Shown: positions 22,995 to 35,713, counted from the stretch's first letter. The stretch is 64,000 bases of DNA from Chytridium lagenaria (GCA_025449115.1 JAHLKC010000085.1:1-64000), one strand, 5' to 3'. Notes: generated from the sequence alone by a model not told the origin. Made by a program: numbers and translations.

Positions 22995-24817
22995 ATGGTG
23001 GGATTCGATATGCTAGCGGCAACCGCTAAATCATTCTACAGAATTTACCGGCTGTGCGAGAAGCGGAAGGAATACGATGCTTCAGTCACTTTACTTAAAG
23101 AAAGAATAGAGGCGTTGGTTAAAAATGTGGAGGGTATATCTCGCAGTCTTCGGAGGTCGAAAAGGCTTTCCAGTGATCCACTCAAGAACTCGTTCAACGT
23201 CTGCAAGCTGCCATCTCCTCTGCCCGCATGATCATGGAGAGATACGCAGACGCATGATCATGGAGAGATACGCAGAGGCAAACACGGTGAAGAGGATCGC
23301 ATTCTCTGGTGGACTTAGGAGCTTAATGGATGCACGACTGATCTCAACCTTCTCATGACCTTAAGTTTATTTGAACCATTTGGAGACTCCGGTCATGTCT
23401 AAAAAAGTGAGAGATGAGCGTCTCACTTTAGAATTGAAATCCATCCAAGATAAATTCGAAGCTGCTTTTGAGAAGGACGCCAAGAATCACGACGCCTTCG
23501 CTCAACAAGTCAAGGAACGGTCTATTTCAAACCAAAAGAACAAGGTGGATATTCTCCGACAGGCCCAGGAGCTTAACGATGGCATTCACGATCACCTTCA
23601 CATCATGGATAAAGGCATCCATAGAACTTTGAAGACAATGAATGTCACCAAAGCAAAGTCCATCAGCAAAGAACATGTGAACAACTATTCCCATATTCAC
23701 AAGGGACGGCATATCGTCGAACACTGCGAATTCTCTGATGATGACTTTTTTTTTTTTTTTTTCCGTTCCCTGTGTCTTCAAGTACGTCAACACCGGCATG
23801 AACCGCTACAAATGGCCATCAGCCAGTTTACAATATCGGAACAGAGGTAGCAGCCTTCTCCGGGTTGGGGATGCACCCCTATTTTCCGAAACTCTTTAGA
23901 AAGTTTGAAAGAGATTCAAACTCTGTTGGTATATTGATGGAGTATATTGGAGAAAATGCACAACAGCCGCTCTCACTTAAGGACTATCTCACTTACAATG
24001 CGTCAGATTGTTTCAGCTGTGGCCTACATGCATAAAGTGGCATTGTACATTGCGGTCTCAGCAGCGGGGATATTCTTATACGCAATGATCCAGAACATGA
24101 AGGTGCATACTCTTCTACTTTAGTAAGGCGTTTTTATTACTTGTTTTTTGTTATCAAATATTTTGCAACATTATCAGCTGATGGACTTTGACCGCGCCAT
24201 CATCGTTGCCGCCTATACCGCCAACCCCATTTCAGACGTCCACTCCCGCATTCTAGAACACAACGGCGGCTTCCCATCTTACACCACGGACATCTTTGCT
24301 GTATGCACTCTCCTCTGGGGAACTCGCCTACTGCACTATTCCTTTCGATCACGTTCCCCCTAACGAAGTCGCAGGTCGGATCTGTTCCTGCGAACGCGAT
24401 GGTCTACCGAGTGAAAAGTACAACGGTGCGCCTCCCGAACTTGCTGAAGTCATAAGAAAATGCTGGTCCCAAGATCCTCATACCCGCCCTAACGCGCAGG
24501 AACTCGACGACGCGACGTTCGACATTTATCGATGCGATGAAGCCGTCTTTCGCCGAGCCAATCAACCTCTTACCACCATAATAGAATGGCGAGTATTATG
24601 AATTTGGGGGTCTCAGCTGTGAGGTTCTGTATTGCATTCGTGTTTGGACATTCTTTGGCCACAAAGTTTGTCACTTACTATCAGTATGTATAAGGTGGAG
24701 AATGCTTTGAGCAGGAAGGAGTATGAGGTGGTTGCAACCAAAATGAAGTATCTGAGTGAAGTGAGGAATGCGCTGGTAGAACAGAGAAATCAGCAGCGGG
24801 AGGAGAGAAGAATTTAG
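22995..24817 (+). CDS. Four-helix bundle plus pseudokinase protein, MLKL-like
   Basis: The N-terminal part is a helical bundle of the HeLo/MLKL type: FYRIYRLCEKRKEYDASVTL and LKERIEALVKNVEGISRSL, then YAEANTVKRIAFSGGLRSLM, then a brace-like helical stretch (VRDERLTLELKSIQDKFEAA). A TKL-type kinase fold follows: AAFSGLGMHPYFPKLFRKF, VGILMEYIGENAQ, catalytic loop HCGLSSGDILI, LMDFDRA in place of DFG, DIFALYALSSGELAY and ELAEVIRKCWSQDPHTRPNA. The HRD Asp is Gly, the loop Asn is Asp and the DFG Gly is Asp, so catalysis is unlikely. In animals and plants this layout belongs to membrane-acting cell-death effectors; that role here is inference. A 26-bp tandem duplication (23225-23276) and a T17 run (23746-23762) disturb the frame. 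The start at 22995 is the first in-frame ATG; upstream exons are possible. Confidence 0.65.
23225..23276 (+). repeat. Perfect 26-bp tandem duplication in the pseudokinase gene
   Basis: 23225-23250 is repeated without change at 23251-23276. Because 26 is not a multiple of three, it shifts the frame inside the helical bundle (ARMIMERYA repeated). It is a recent duplication or an assembly artefact. Confidence 0.85.
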
Positions 24818-25343
24818 TTTTTCATATACACATATTGTGTATTTTCTTTCATCTTAAACTATATTTACATACATTCAATGGACACTTCTGCTGCATGTCG
24901 CTATATTGATATTTTGCAGACCCTCCCGGAAATGAGTCTGTCATGGATGATATTTCCAGAGCTCAACGGGGTGTCGCACCACTAATTATTTATTAATTAA
25001 TCCAAGTAATCCAATCAATTTGGAGTGTTGTTTTTTCCCTTTGTTTTCATATTAAATAAATATTTCAACATTCTGCAAAGAGCAATAATTCCTTTGTGGT
25101 GTCTTTTGGTCTTTACTACATAGACGGTCTCAGTCGAGTCCTCTGTTCATTCAGGCGTCTTCCGTCAGCTGCCATCTCATCCGTCCTCCATCACCCATCA
25201 TCTCACTGCCCCCTACTCATTCATACTTTGTCACCAGTTTTATTCATTCAGTATCATCACTATAATTAGGAGTTTGCGAATCAGGCAAAAGGTAAGTTTT
25301 AGCTTTTACAGCCACACATACTGCCACACTTCCAAACGTACAA

Positions 25344-25382
<39 letters not shown>

Positions 25383-25488
25383 ACACACTCGCTCACTTAC
25401 TCACTCACCACCACCTAGCTTTCTCCCTCAGACATTATCCATCCATCCATTCAACTAAATATCCATTGTAACTTTTTGATAAAGAAGA
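24818..25488. other. Spacer with AC microsatellite
   Basis: No gene is seen. (AC)17 occupies 25346-25379, followed by short TCACT/ATCC repeats. The segment should contain the promoter and 5' UTR of the glycosyltransferase. Confidence 0.6.
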
Positions 25489-27156
25489 ATGCTGTCCAAG
25501 AGTAAACTGATCATCTTGGTCGCTATTGCCCTATGTCTCCTCTACATCTCCTACCTCAACCTCAGCAGCACGGTTGGTGGGGCCGACGCTCCTCTCATGA
25601 ATTGGGGCTCAACAGGAACCACAAAGGCTAAGACCTCACGTCCTAACCCTAACAAACAATCTCAACAATCCCGTAAACCCCGTCCTCCCGTCTCTGTCAA
25701 CAAGATCAATATGGGTGAACCCCTCTTTGACGACCCAAGTGATCCCTTTGATGTAGCTCTCGATACTCTTCTCAATGATACAGCCAACAACGTAAGGGAT
25801 GGACCTGACGCTATGAAACGCTTTGATCGCTTTGCTGTGGCGCTTAAGACCGGCGCCGAGGTTGCTGTGGAGAGAGCGTCCATTCATCTCGTCACCTTTC
25901 TTAAAAAGATCAACAATCTTGTTGTCATTGGGGAGAGTCCCGGTGTCCATATCGGCGATCACCCCATGATCGATGTTTACACGGGTATCTACGACCTTAT
26001 CGACAAACGTTTTGCCGAAAAGGACGCTGCGGCTCGCTCTGCTTCCGGTGAAAAGGTCAAACGTTCCCGAGTTCTTATTAAACGCGACCCTAAAGACGCT
26101 GCCGTTGTTGCTGCTGAAGATTCGAGGGGTTGGAAACTGGATGCTCATAAGAATATTCCCGGATATGAGTACCTGTACCGTCGCTATCCTAATGCCGATT
26201 GGTTTATAATGATTGATGATGACTCGTATGTGTTTTTTGATAACCTCGATCGCTACTTGAAGGGCAAGAATCCGGATGATGCGCATTACATTGGGCAGGC
26301 GAATGTGTTTGTGGGATGTGATGGCGTGCAAAAGTTTGGGGATGGACCGAATTTCGCCCATGGTGGTTCTGGCATTGTGTTGTCGAGAGGGGCAATTAAA
26401 AAGATGGTAGCTGGAGTTGAAGGGTGTATCAGGAAATATAAGGATTGCTGGGGTGAGCACTCTTTTTCTCTTGTTGCTTTATTTGTCCCCTTTCCTTAGT
26501 ATTTTATGATGAGCTTATTTCATTTTTCGAAAATAGCTGGTGATGTTCGTCTTGCCCTTTGCATGCGTGACCAAGGTGTTCTTCTCAGCGGTGGGCAAGG
26601 TTTCGAAAAGGAGCCGTAAGCATTTTTTGGTTTCTTTCCATTCGTGTTTTTCCATTGTTTAACCCAATTTTCCCTTTTGAAAACGAAATCAACAACACGC
26701 CTTCAGTCCCAATGACGACGTGTGGTTCCCTGGAGATGGTTGCTCTCGGCCCAACGTCTTCCACCACCTCCTCCCTCATCAAGTGCGTATCCCTTCACTC
26801 CCCCGAATTCACCATAACTGAAACCCCCTTTTTCGCTAGGTTCAACGTCTCCACGAAATCGAGACACTCGCCATCGCCGCGCATCCCTCTAAAGGTGTCA
26901 CCATGTCGGACGTTCTCCACCATTTCATCAGCAACCGCCCAACAATTCAAGAAGACACTGACCGTCCTGGAAACGACTACAACAACAAAGTAGTCCCTGA
27001 AGCTAAGGACTGCGAATCTGCTGTCGTGGTGAGGCACGATGCATGTCTTGGGTGTTTGATGGGAACAAGTGCTGGTTGAAAGATAAGATTGTACAGATTA
27101 AAACAGGTGTGAAGGGACGGTGGAGTGGAATTATTCCTGAAAAATATGTTTGCTGA
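25489..27156 (+). CDS. Type II membrane glycosyltransferase (Fringe/GT31-like) with PAN-like C-terminus
   Basis: It probably adds a hexose to glycoproteins in the Golgi. A short cytosolic end and one membrane anchor (LIILVAIALCLLYISYL) are followed by a Pro-rich stem and a catalytic domain. Key motifs are RFDRFAVALKTGAEVA, ASIHLVTFLKKINNLVV, GWKLDAHKNIPGYEYLYRRY and WFIMIDDDSYVFFDNLD, where DDD is the metal-binding DxD site. FAHGGSGIVLSRGAIKKMV and DVRLALCMRDQGVLLSGGQG follow. Introns follow CRK..KDCW and two later sites. The C-terminus has a PAN/apple-like Cys pattern (AKDCESAC, then ARCMSWVFDGNKCWLKD) that may bind protein or sugar. The frame shifts by one base near 27009. A paralogue lies at 39,930-42,057 on the other strand. 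Confidence 0.82.
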
Positions 27157-28181
27157 AGGGATGTCGTTTTCGCATTCTTCTCTCTAATGGCAGGTCCCAT
27201 CATTTTCTTCTCTATTATCCTCCTTTTTTTATGCGTCACTTTCATCATCGGTCGCTGCAGATCCTGTTTTTAAGCTTTTATACCATGCTCTTCTTTAACA
27301 CTATCCCATCTTTTTTCCGTTCCTCTCGTGTTTTTCCCTCACTCTTCTTTTCATGTTATAGAAATGCATGACGGAGCTTGAATCCGTTTCCTTTTTCCGT
27401 GTCCGATACTACTTTTTTTATAACACATCCCGCTTTTTCTTTGCTGGCTGGTTAAGGCAACCTTTAGATTGCTGAACTCGTCTGTCATTGACTTTTTTGG
27501 TCTTGGTTTTTCACCTATAGAAAACACGAACATATCATGGACGCGTTCATATTAAAATTGTCGCGTCGCAAATATTTGTATATCTTCATGGCATAGCTTA
27601 CAAAATTCCCCATCACTCCACTATTACTGTATTGTGGACATCTTCCGCGTCATCCATCTCCAACAGGCGTGCTCTACGTTTATTTCCATATATAAGTCTT
27701 TTCACCCGGCCTCTCGTCCCAAAACTTTGAAGCGTTATGGGAAGTCAGCATTTTCGGTCGATGCTTTCGTCTGATATGTGATTCTCTGTGAGTGTCCCGA
27801 CGTCGCATGGACAAATGGTAACATTGTCATGAAAACAACTTAAACCGTTTCCAACTCGCCCTTCAAGAAATCTCTCTCATCTGCCCCAAAACTCTCCACA
27901 TACGACTTTGAAGCATGCATAGGGTGGTTTGATGATCTTAACATTTGTTGTTGTTTCTTTGGATCAGAAATTTCCACGACATAAGACCTAGACTATAAAT
28001 AGACCTGCCATTTATGGCAACGTCTCGATAAAACAATCAATCTCCAATCTATGTGCTCTGAACTTTATATAAAACTCCTTCGATGATCTTGCTCTAAAAT
28101 GGCAGTTTGAGATATCGTGCTGCCTTACATCACAGCCAACAGAACCAGCAAATCAACACAAACAACAATGACAATTCCGCC
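27157..28181. other. Gene-free spacer
   Basis: T-rich 3' flank of the glycosyltransferase and promoter of the next gene. No protein-like frame, RNA gene or repeat was recognised. Confidence 0.5.
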
Positions 28182-29343
28182 ATGACTTCCTTTTCAGAAC
28201 AACCTCAACCGTCATCGTCTTCAGCCTCGACCACTTACCATACGTGGCAACGCGCAATCGCTCCTGTTATGCTCCAAATCAAAGATGAGGTATAAATACA
28301 CTCGATATCAGCACGCCTTCACTTTCTTCATCACTTCCTTCCCTTCACATTTATACACTAAGAACATGACAGCAACACCTCAACTAACCATCTCCTTCAT
28401 GACACCCGATGGCGACCACTACACCCTTTTCCAGCATCAACCGCAATCCCCGCGTCGCCCCTCCTCCCCTCCCGCCTACAACCACACTGAATCCCCACCC
28501 ATCTCCCATTCCGATTCAAAACCCAATCAACTCCTTACACCAACCGCCCCACCTCTCACCCGCTCCATCTCATGCGACACAGATGTCCTAACACAACTCC
28601 CACCACCACAACCCGCACCCACTTCACGCTACCGCTCCATCTCTGCAACACCCGCAGATCCACCAAAAAAATGGTCCCTCTTCAACCGTCCCGGAAAGAC
28701 TACCTCTTTGTTACGTAAACCCTCAAACAATTCTATCGCTTCCATCGAGACCTCTCAACCCATGATCAGCATTGAAGATCGCACGGCATACTTTACATCA
28801 AGTGGGAAATTCACCCCCATTGTCGAAAAACAACGCTCCCGTCTCCCTTCCGCCGTCCCAGACGTCATCCCAATAACAGACTCCACAGAAACCCTCACTT
28901 CACCATCTTCATCCATCGCAGACATCTCAAAACCCTCCACACCTCCTCAGTCCCCAACAATCTCCTCATCAACCCTCCCCGCAACCTCCACTCTCACCCT
29001 CGCCAACCCATCTCCGTCACCACCGCCCCATCTCCCCCCAACAACCCACTGTCAAGTCCAAATCCTCACCTCCACAAAAACCTCCACCTTCCAACCTACC
29101 TACCTCACAACCACCACAACAACACTCACCCTCTCCTCATCGTTTCGTAAAACCCGTCACTACAATCTCCGGAACGCCATCATCCGATCTCGTGGCGTCA
29201 ATGCGGGAACGCGTCATCGGTTTGTCGTTGAGATCGAGGTTGTGAGTGGGGAGAGGGTTGTTGTAAGTTTTCGGGATGAGGAGGCGAAGAATGTTTGGGG
29301 GGATGCTGTGAGAAGGGTTGTGGAAGGGTTAAAGATGAAGTAA
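28182..29343 (+). CDS. S/T/P-rich protein with possible PH-like C-terminus
   Basis: Exon 1 is 28182-28289 (MTSFSEQPQPSSSS to IKDE). A 73-nt intron (28290-28362, GTATAA...CTAAG) joins in frame to NMTATPQLTISF. The start was chosen because GCCATGA is a good context and the joined frame is open. Most of the protein is disordered Ser/Thr/Pro. The last 110 residues look folded (STFQPTYLTTTTTTLTLSSS, HYNLRNAIIRSRG, HRFVVEIEVVSGERVVVSF, WGDAVRRVVEG). These beta-strands plus a final helix suggest a PH or lipid-binding fold, without proof. No known family was recognised. Confidence 0.6.
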
Positions 29344-30331
29344 GAACGCGGTTAGGGGTGTGAGGAACTCCATATATTGCTATTCGGTCCTAATCTCAGT
29401 CCTTCTCTTAATTTGCGCCCGTATTGCTGTTGACATCCAAATAAATCCATCCAAAAGGTTTATAAGAAAAAGAATAACCCAAGCAAATTTAGATGACGAT
29501 GGAAAGCAAATACAAAGCTGTAAGGAAATTAAAGAAGCGATATTACAAGAAAGAAAAAAAATATATTAGTGAAGAAAAAGCTATATAACCACAGACAGTT
29601 CAATCAAAGGCCAACAAACGAAACATTAAAGAACAAATTACAAGAACAAAACCGAGGTCATGAATAAAACGGAACCAAGTATGTACCTATGAAGGAATAC
29701 GCGTAAACTAAGAAAATGTTAAAGACGTTATCAAAAAGAATGATTGCATTTACTGTGGCGGCGCATCGTTTTTCGTAAATCATGCTACTTTTCCTGCGCA
29801 TTTTGATCTCGTCTGAATATAAAGCAGCCTAATTTGTTACTTTATTTATATCATAAACTCTATATTATTCATGTATAATAGTCCATTAGTTTTCTATACG
29901 AATTCATATATAATGAAGATGCGCGTCATCGCTCCACATGTCTATATTAGGGAATCATCCCCCGAAGTATTGTGAAAACGTAACAGCAACCGCACTGCAC
30001 AGTTTCCAATGTCGGCACATAAGGAAGTGCTCCACAATCATTTTCTCGTTGTCGACACCCGACACCACTATTGCACCATGTTGAGTTCAGCCTTATTATT
30101 TTATATAAGAAAAATAAAGACCGAAACTATCGATCAAAATAGGACATCGAGACCAGTATAACACGAGACAAACAAAAGGTTCACAAAAAGAAAAAAAATG
30201 CGCGGACCATCACAACACCATATATGCGAGTACAACATCCAACTACAACTTAACAAGAATCCCAAAGAAATGACAAAGAAAACAAAAAATATTAAAAAGA
30301 AAAAACTTCCGTATGACAACATCTAAAGTCA
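29344..30331. other. AT-rich gene-free interval between convergent genes
   Basis: It lies between the 3' ends of the S/T/P-rich gene (+) and AP-1 gamma (-). Only short chance frames are present, and no RNA gene or terminator-like structure was recognised. Confidence 0.55.
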
Positions 30332-33300
30332 TCAGGCCCACAACGATGCATCGAATCCAGAAAAATCAACAACTTCTTCAACAAGCTGTCCATTAGACTG
30401 GAAGCTAATTTTGAGTCTCAACTTAATGGCGACCTATCACAAACAAAAAAAGATTAAGCATACATTTTACAACCAAAACCTTTCTACTAAAAGAAGGAAA
30501 TTAAGTCTTACCTTTGACGGATTCTCAATCTTAAGTGCCTGCGTCACAGGTGATGCAAACCGACAATGACGTCCCACTCGCCGGGAACATTTGCAATTTA
30601 AGCGTCTGAATAAAAAAACGAGTTAAACAACGTCAAAAAAGGGGGGGTAACTCACTTTTGCACTGCGACTTGGAACGCCAACGCTGTAATTGTTGGTCCC
30701 GAACTCTCAAACGTCGCGTTCACATTTCAACCCACTACCCTCTTTGACCGCGGTCAAGGAAACCGAAAGCCCTGCCTTGTTGTAACAGGGGTAGGTTTTT
30801 TCCAACGGGCGACGTGGGCGATGACAATGACCCAAGAGAGCTTGTAGGGAAGCCACCTGATAACGGTGTTGATGGCTTGAGCCCACCACCGAGAAGATCA
30901 CCGAGAGGATCAGACTTAGGCGCAGTGACAGAGGGCGTAATAGTGCTTGAGCCTCCAAAGAGATCCCCCAAAAGATCAGCGGCACCCGTTGGCTTGGTTG
31001 CGGGGAAGCAGAAACAGGTGCACTCCCGAGTCCGAGTCCACCAAGGAGATCAATAATATTCTAGCAGAAACACTAAATCAGCCTCTTGCTTTGAAGATTT
31101 CGCGTAAGGAGCATTCAACTTACATCTCCTTTAGGAGCAGCCGCTTTAATAGGACCACTGGGATTCGCGTCGCCGAACACAAGATTGTAGATATCATCCG
31201 CCTTTCCTCCATTCGTAGCAGCAGACTGGGACGATCCACCCAGATCATCTCCAAAGTCAAGAATATTACCACCGGTCGCTTTAGCGCTCTTGGATGCAGG
31301 CTCAGAAGATGCTGCATTGAAAATATTATTAGAATTCCCAATAATTAAAAGAGGAAAGAAAGAAAGAAGAAGAATGTAGACGCAACTGATTGGTTGTCCT
31401 GATCCTTTCAGAGCTTCCTCTGCTACGGCGCTGTCCAGAACAGGCATTCTTTCGAGAAGGGCGAATCGGGTTTCACGGTCAAGGTCAGAAAGAGCACCGA
31501 ACTCGACCGCACGAGTTTGGATCTCAACAAGTTGGTGGGTGCGGTACCTTCCAACGACTTGTTTTATTTGGCTGGTTGAATATATTAGTACAAACAAAAA
31601 TTAATTTTGCTCATATAATCACAACTAGATAGCAGAGCAGCAACTTACGCAATGGTTGACTCTCCCTTGAACCGACCCGACAGCTTGCCAAGTGCCCGTA
31701 ATCATGTATTCCTTCACATAAGATGTCGCAAACGGACCCCTCAAAACCGAGTCAAACAAAATCACAACCTCAGCCTCAGAAGGCGGAACTTGATACTCCC
31801 CCACTAGACTCCGCCCCTCCACTAGACCCTCCAACTTCCTCTTCCTCTCCAAACCCAACCGAGCTCGCCGAAGAACTTACAAGGACATCCCCGTATTCCC
31901 CAACACACCAAGCCATAGCCTGAATAAGGCCTTCCTGTGCGAGCGCCCGGTCGCCTTCGATTTTGACAATATTGTACAATTTCCGAACAGCATATTGTTG
32001 AAGCTCTGTAGGCGATGTTGTCACGAGTTTGATAAAATGGTTCACAGTGGATTGATCAACATACGCTCCTGCCACACGGAGAACTCGGGTGACAGTATCA
32101 ACCTCCCACCGCTTGTTTGGTCGGTAGCGACCGGCGAAGTCGCAGATGCGCGAGGCGACAGAGGACCGAATATCACCTTCGGCCACCTCCAAGAATGAGA
32201 GAAGCTCACGGGTGAGGATGCGGATGTTCTGGGGGTTAATCAGAAAGAAGGAGAGGTCGAGGGCCCGGCGGCGAATAGAAATATCAGGGTCGCGGAGGCA
32301 ATCAAGGACTGTTGAACGGTGTCGTTGCAGGGCAGAGCTATCGGCAGAAGTGGTGCTCTGAGCAGTTTTTGTCAAAGTCGTCAATGCAACGTAACTGCAT
32401 ATCAATTGCAGAAGGTCAGAGTCCATCCATGATCGAAGAAATTACTCGCTTATTTTCTTACTCACCGAATATTGTTATCGCGGTTTTGCAAAAATCTCCC
32501 AAGATATTGATACCCAATACTCTCAATGAAGTATCCGACTCTGTCTCCATAATCGTCAAAACCGTCTCGTACAAAATGGCATTGCCAACATTTTTGGACG
32601 CCTCTGTATTAGTCGCGACCTATTTAACAACATATCAGCCAACATCTTCTACCTAAAATCGATCCGAACCTGAGCCAAAACGTCATTCATCGCCTCGCTT
32701 GCCTCCGTATTGCCTTTTCCTAAAATTCTCAAAAGCCTGAGCACCTTGACCTGAACAAATGGATCGGTGATGCCGCTGACATCATGCTCAGGGCTAAAGC
32801 CAGCGGTAACAAGGTTCTTTAAATGCCTAACAAGAATCGGAACAGCGTGCTAAAAAGACCATTAAGTTTGGTGCCATAGCAATCTTCTGCAAACCTGACG
32901 AAGTTCACCAGTGATTCCCGGCTCAAGTTTACACATTTCTATAATGAGAGTAATGCCCGTGAGCAACACACCATGGTTCCTCTCATTCAATAAACCCTTA
33001 GCACGGTTCTGGAAGTTTTCGATTAAGTCGGGCACCTTCTTGATCACACGAAGGGCACAGAGAGCAGCCTACACAAAGATCAAATTTCAATGATCAGTAT
33101 CCTGACGGCAGATGACATATGTTTGAGATGCAGATTGCCGACCTTCTTCCGAATGTATGTGTTGGAGCTTCCCAGCAGCTTCTCAACCTCTGAGCACAGG
33201 TCACGAGCCATCTCTGGTGAGGAGATGTTCCCGAGAGTGCATAGTGCTAATCCCACGACATACATGTTCGAATTGTTCATATCACTAAGTTCAAAGGTCA

Positions 33301-34072
33301 ATAAGTCCCAACTTTCCCAGGCTTACTTTTTCAAACAATTGGTGACAAGAGTAAGAACCTCCTGATTCTCGTCCAGCAAGAGCATAATTCCGAGGTACCC
33401 CAAACGCTTATCAGCAAACTTTGGGGATGCCACTGTTGCCGTCGTAGGTTGATGTACATGATTGTTGTAAGACAGGAATTTGTATGAAAGGTAAAAGGAT
33501 CAGTCCAATATGTCTTATGGTATCGCAATGCATCCTCTTCTGACGTATCCGGTACTTCAATCATGATGGATCCGGCTGCAGAGTCCGTCTAAAGCCAATA
33601 ACCGGAAGGCCAGTTTCCTTAAAGGTAATCTAGCCATTCGAAAACAAACGCGAGGCTCTTCAGATATCCAGATCCAACATCAACACCGCCAGCACCCCAC
33701 TTTCTATTCATCCCCAATGTCATATCCCTATCTCTCCTTCAGTCCCTCCGTGGATCCCTCTCCGCATTCGACCAACGTTCTCCGTCATCAAAAAATAGAG
33801 ATCTTACCCAGCTTCAAACACTCAATCTGCCCAAAATGCGCCGGATACCCCAGCATATGGATATACAACAACTTGGCGACATTGATATGTCTCAAGTCAT
33901 TATTCTCCTCCTTGAACGATGTCCTAATGTAAGCACTTTCCCTCGTAATCACTGCGCGTTCATCCGCCGCCGTCTTGCAGGCACGGATCGATTTAATGAG
34001 GTCTTTCAGACGGGTAACTAGCCCCAGCTGGTTTTTGGCCATCTGGATGCCGAGCTTGAGGTCCATGTTCAT
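30332..34072 (-). CDS. AP-1 clathrin adaptor complex, gamma-adaptin subunit
   Basis: This large subunit of the AP-1 coat acts at the trans-Golgi/endosomes and binds cargo, Arf1 and accessory factors. Exon 1 is 34072-33808 ([44 protein letters not shown]). A 374-nt intron (33434-33807) joins ECLKL to [20 protein letters not shown]. The alpha-solenoid continues with [59 protein letters not shown] and [20 protein letters not shown]. Next come [27 protein letters not shown] and [21 protein letters not shown] hinge rich in Gly/Ser/Asp with LLGG and [13 protein letters not shown] boxes follows, then the gamma-ear ([66 protein letters not shown]), with the stop at 30332-30334. Gamma is favoured over alpha by the short hinge and single-domain ear. 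Single-base breaks occur near 31690 and 30600. Confidence 0.92.
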
Positions 34073-34212
34073 GATGGGCGATGTTGGGGGGGTATGAAGA
34101 CGGGTGGTTTTTTCTTTCTTCAAAAATTTCTCTTTGATTTGCACTTTCAAGGAGTTGATCACTTTAGTCCCACTTCCTGCTCGCTGTTGTCTCCGATCGC
34201 GTCGTGTCAACT
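34073..34212. promoter_or_regulatory. 140-bp divergent promoter, AP-1 gamma / reductase
   Basis: The start codons of two divergent genes are only 140 bp apart, so both 5' UTRs and core promoters must fit here. No TATA box is evident. CT-rich and T-rich stretches are present. Confidence 0.55.
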
Positions 34213-35418
34213 ATGTCTAACGCTACGATCGCCTCCATGCTCCTTCACATTGGTCCGAAATCGATTGTTCCGTGGTTTCTTCACGACCACCTCGTTCTCG
34301 CTTATGTGATCTTTAACATCTTCTTCATGTATGCCTTTATCACGGCGGAGAGTGATCCCAAGACGGAACTGTCCTACTCCAAGTTTGCCGGGAGGGCCGG
34401 AAAAGATACAAAGACTCATATTCCTTCTAGGTGGGGAATGGTGGGATTGTATTCTCCCTGTAAGTATGCACACAAGTATAGTATGGGTTTGGTACTGCCC
34501 AAGCGCGATCTCGCCTCGTCGTGATCTTTAATTGAACACCCACTTTTCTAATACTGAATGATATTCTTCTATTGAATAGCATTTATCTTTGCGACACTCA
34601 TGATCGCGTTTGTGTCGTCCGCCGATATGTATTCCCGAACTTTTCTGATTGACTTGATGCTCGCCATTCATTTCGGAAAGAGAGTGATGGAATCGCTGTT
34701 CGTTCACGTCTATTCTGGGAAAATGGGCCTTCAAGTAGCGATGACGTAAGGGCTGATTTGAATAGTTCTTATTTCCGCTCACTCTCTCTTGAGGAGACAT
34801 CACTATGTAGTTTCGATAGCGTGTATACTTACTTTCATATGTTTTAGCATCGCTACGTCCTACATGATCAGCACCCTCCAGACACACTATTCCGTGTCCT
34901 CGTCCATCTCCGAGAATCCCGAATTCTTTAAGAATCAACCAGTCGCCATCCCCATCATTGGCACGCTTATGTTCGTTGTCGGCATCGTCGGAAACCTCTA
35001 CCACCACATCGTGATGGCAGGATGGCGCAAGACCCCTACCAAGGAGGGGGAGAAGAAATCATTCTTATGTCGTGCCCAAAGGTGGAATGTTCGAGCTTGT
35101 CGCGTGTCCTCACTATGTAACCTCATTTTTGTTTCTTCAGTCATGTTAACCATTGTTTAGTTCTTCGAATGCTTGATCTGGTTAGGTATTTCCGTGACAT
35201 CTTCTTGTTTGTTTGGGTACTCTGGCGCTGTAACGACTATCGGATACTTGAGTTCTCGCGCGGCAAAGACCAGTGCTTGGTACAGGGAGAGAAAATGGAG
35301 GACTACCCCAAGGTAATTTATCATTGTGTACATAGTTATAGCTTCTTACGTACTTGTTTCATTCTTACTTTTTGTTAAACTTTAGACCAGAAAGAATCTC
35401 ATCCCGTACATCTACTAA
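34213..35418 (+). CDS. Steroid 5-alpha-reductase family membrane oxidoreductase
   Basis: NADPH-dependent reductases of this family reduce a double bond next to a carbonyl or polyprenol. The sequence fits best the plant-type 3-oxo-5-alpha-steroid 4-dehydrogenase-like branch; the substrate is unknown. Exons are 34213-34459, 34580-34745, 34848-35116, one from about 35161, and 35386-35418. Motifs are KRVMESLFVHVYSGKMGLQV, VGIVGNLYHHIVMAGWR, VPKGGMFELVACPHYFFECL and the C-terminal MEDYPKTRKNLIPYIY. The PKGGxFE...CPHY block and the final DYPKxRxxLIPxxx are hallmarks of the NADP-binding C-terminus. Five or more hydrophobic helices place it in the ER. One-base breaks near 35070 and in the AAAA at about 35292 interrupt an otherwise complete protein of about 290 residues. 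Confidence 0.85.
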
Positions 35419-35426
35419 AGAAAAGG

Positions 35427-35453
35427 AAAAAAAAAAAAAAAAAAAAAAAAAAA
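35427..35453. repeat. A27 homopolymer
   Basis: An uninterrupted A-run begins 9 bp after the reductase stop codon. It could be a genomic poly-A tract or mark a retroposed end. Confidence 0.8.
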
Positions 35454-35713
35454 GGGTGGCTTTATTTATTTCAAGGAAATGGAGCTCTAATCTCTGTTTG
35501 AGCGAAAAATATCTAATTTTAAAAAAAAAACTCTCTCTTCTATACTCGCTTGTTCCCTCCAAAAACAAAGACCATTACAATCTCGTGGTATATGTCCGGT
35601 TGTCTTGTCAGAGTTTGAGAAATTTGAGATTTCTCCAAAGAGAAAACCAACAACGGCAGTCTTGCCATCACTACCCCTGCACTGCGCATTCAAACCCATC
35701 CACGAGTGCATCC

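Noticed and set aside
25346..25379. AC run as possible telomere or Z-DNA element
   Set aside because: An ordinary dinucleotide microsatellite; no telomere repeat nearby.
25636..26460. 274-codon minus-strand frame opposite glycosyltransferase 1
   Set aside because: It is a shadow of the conserved plus-strand gene with DxD motif and introns.
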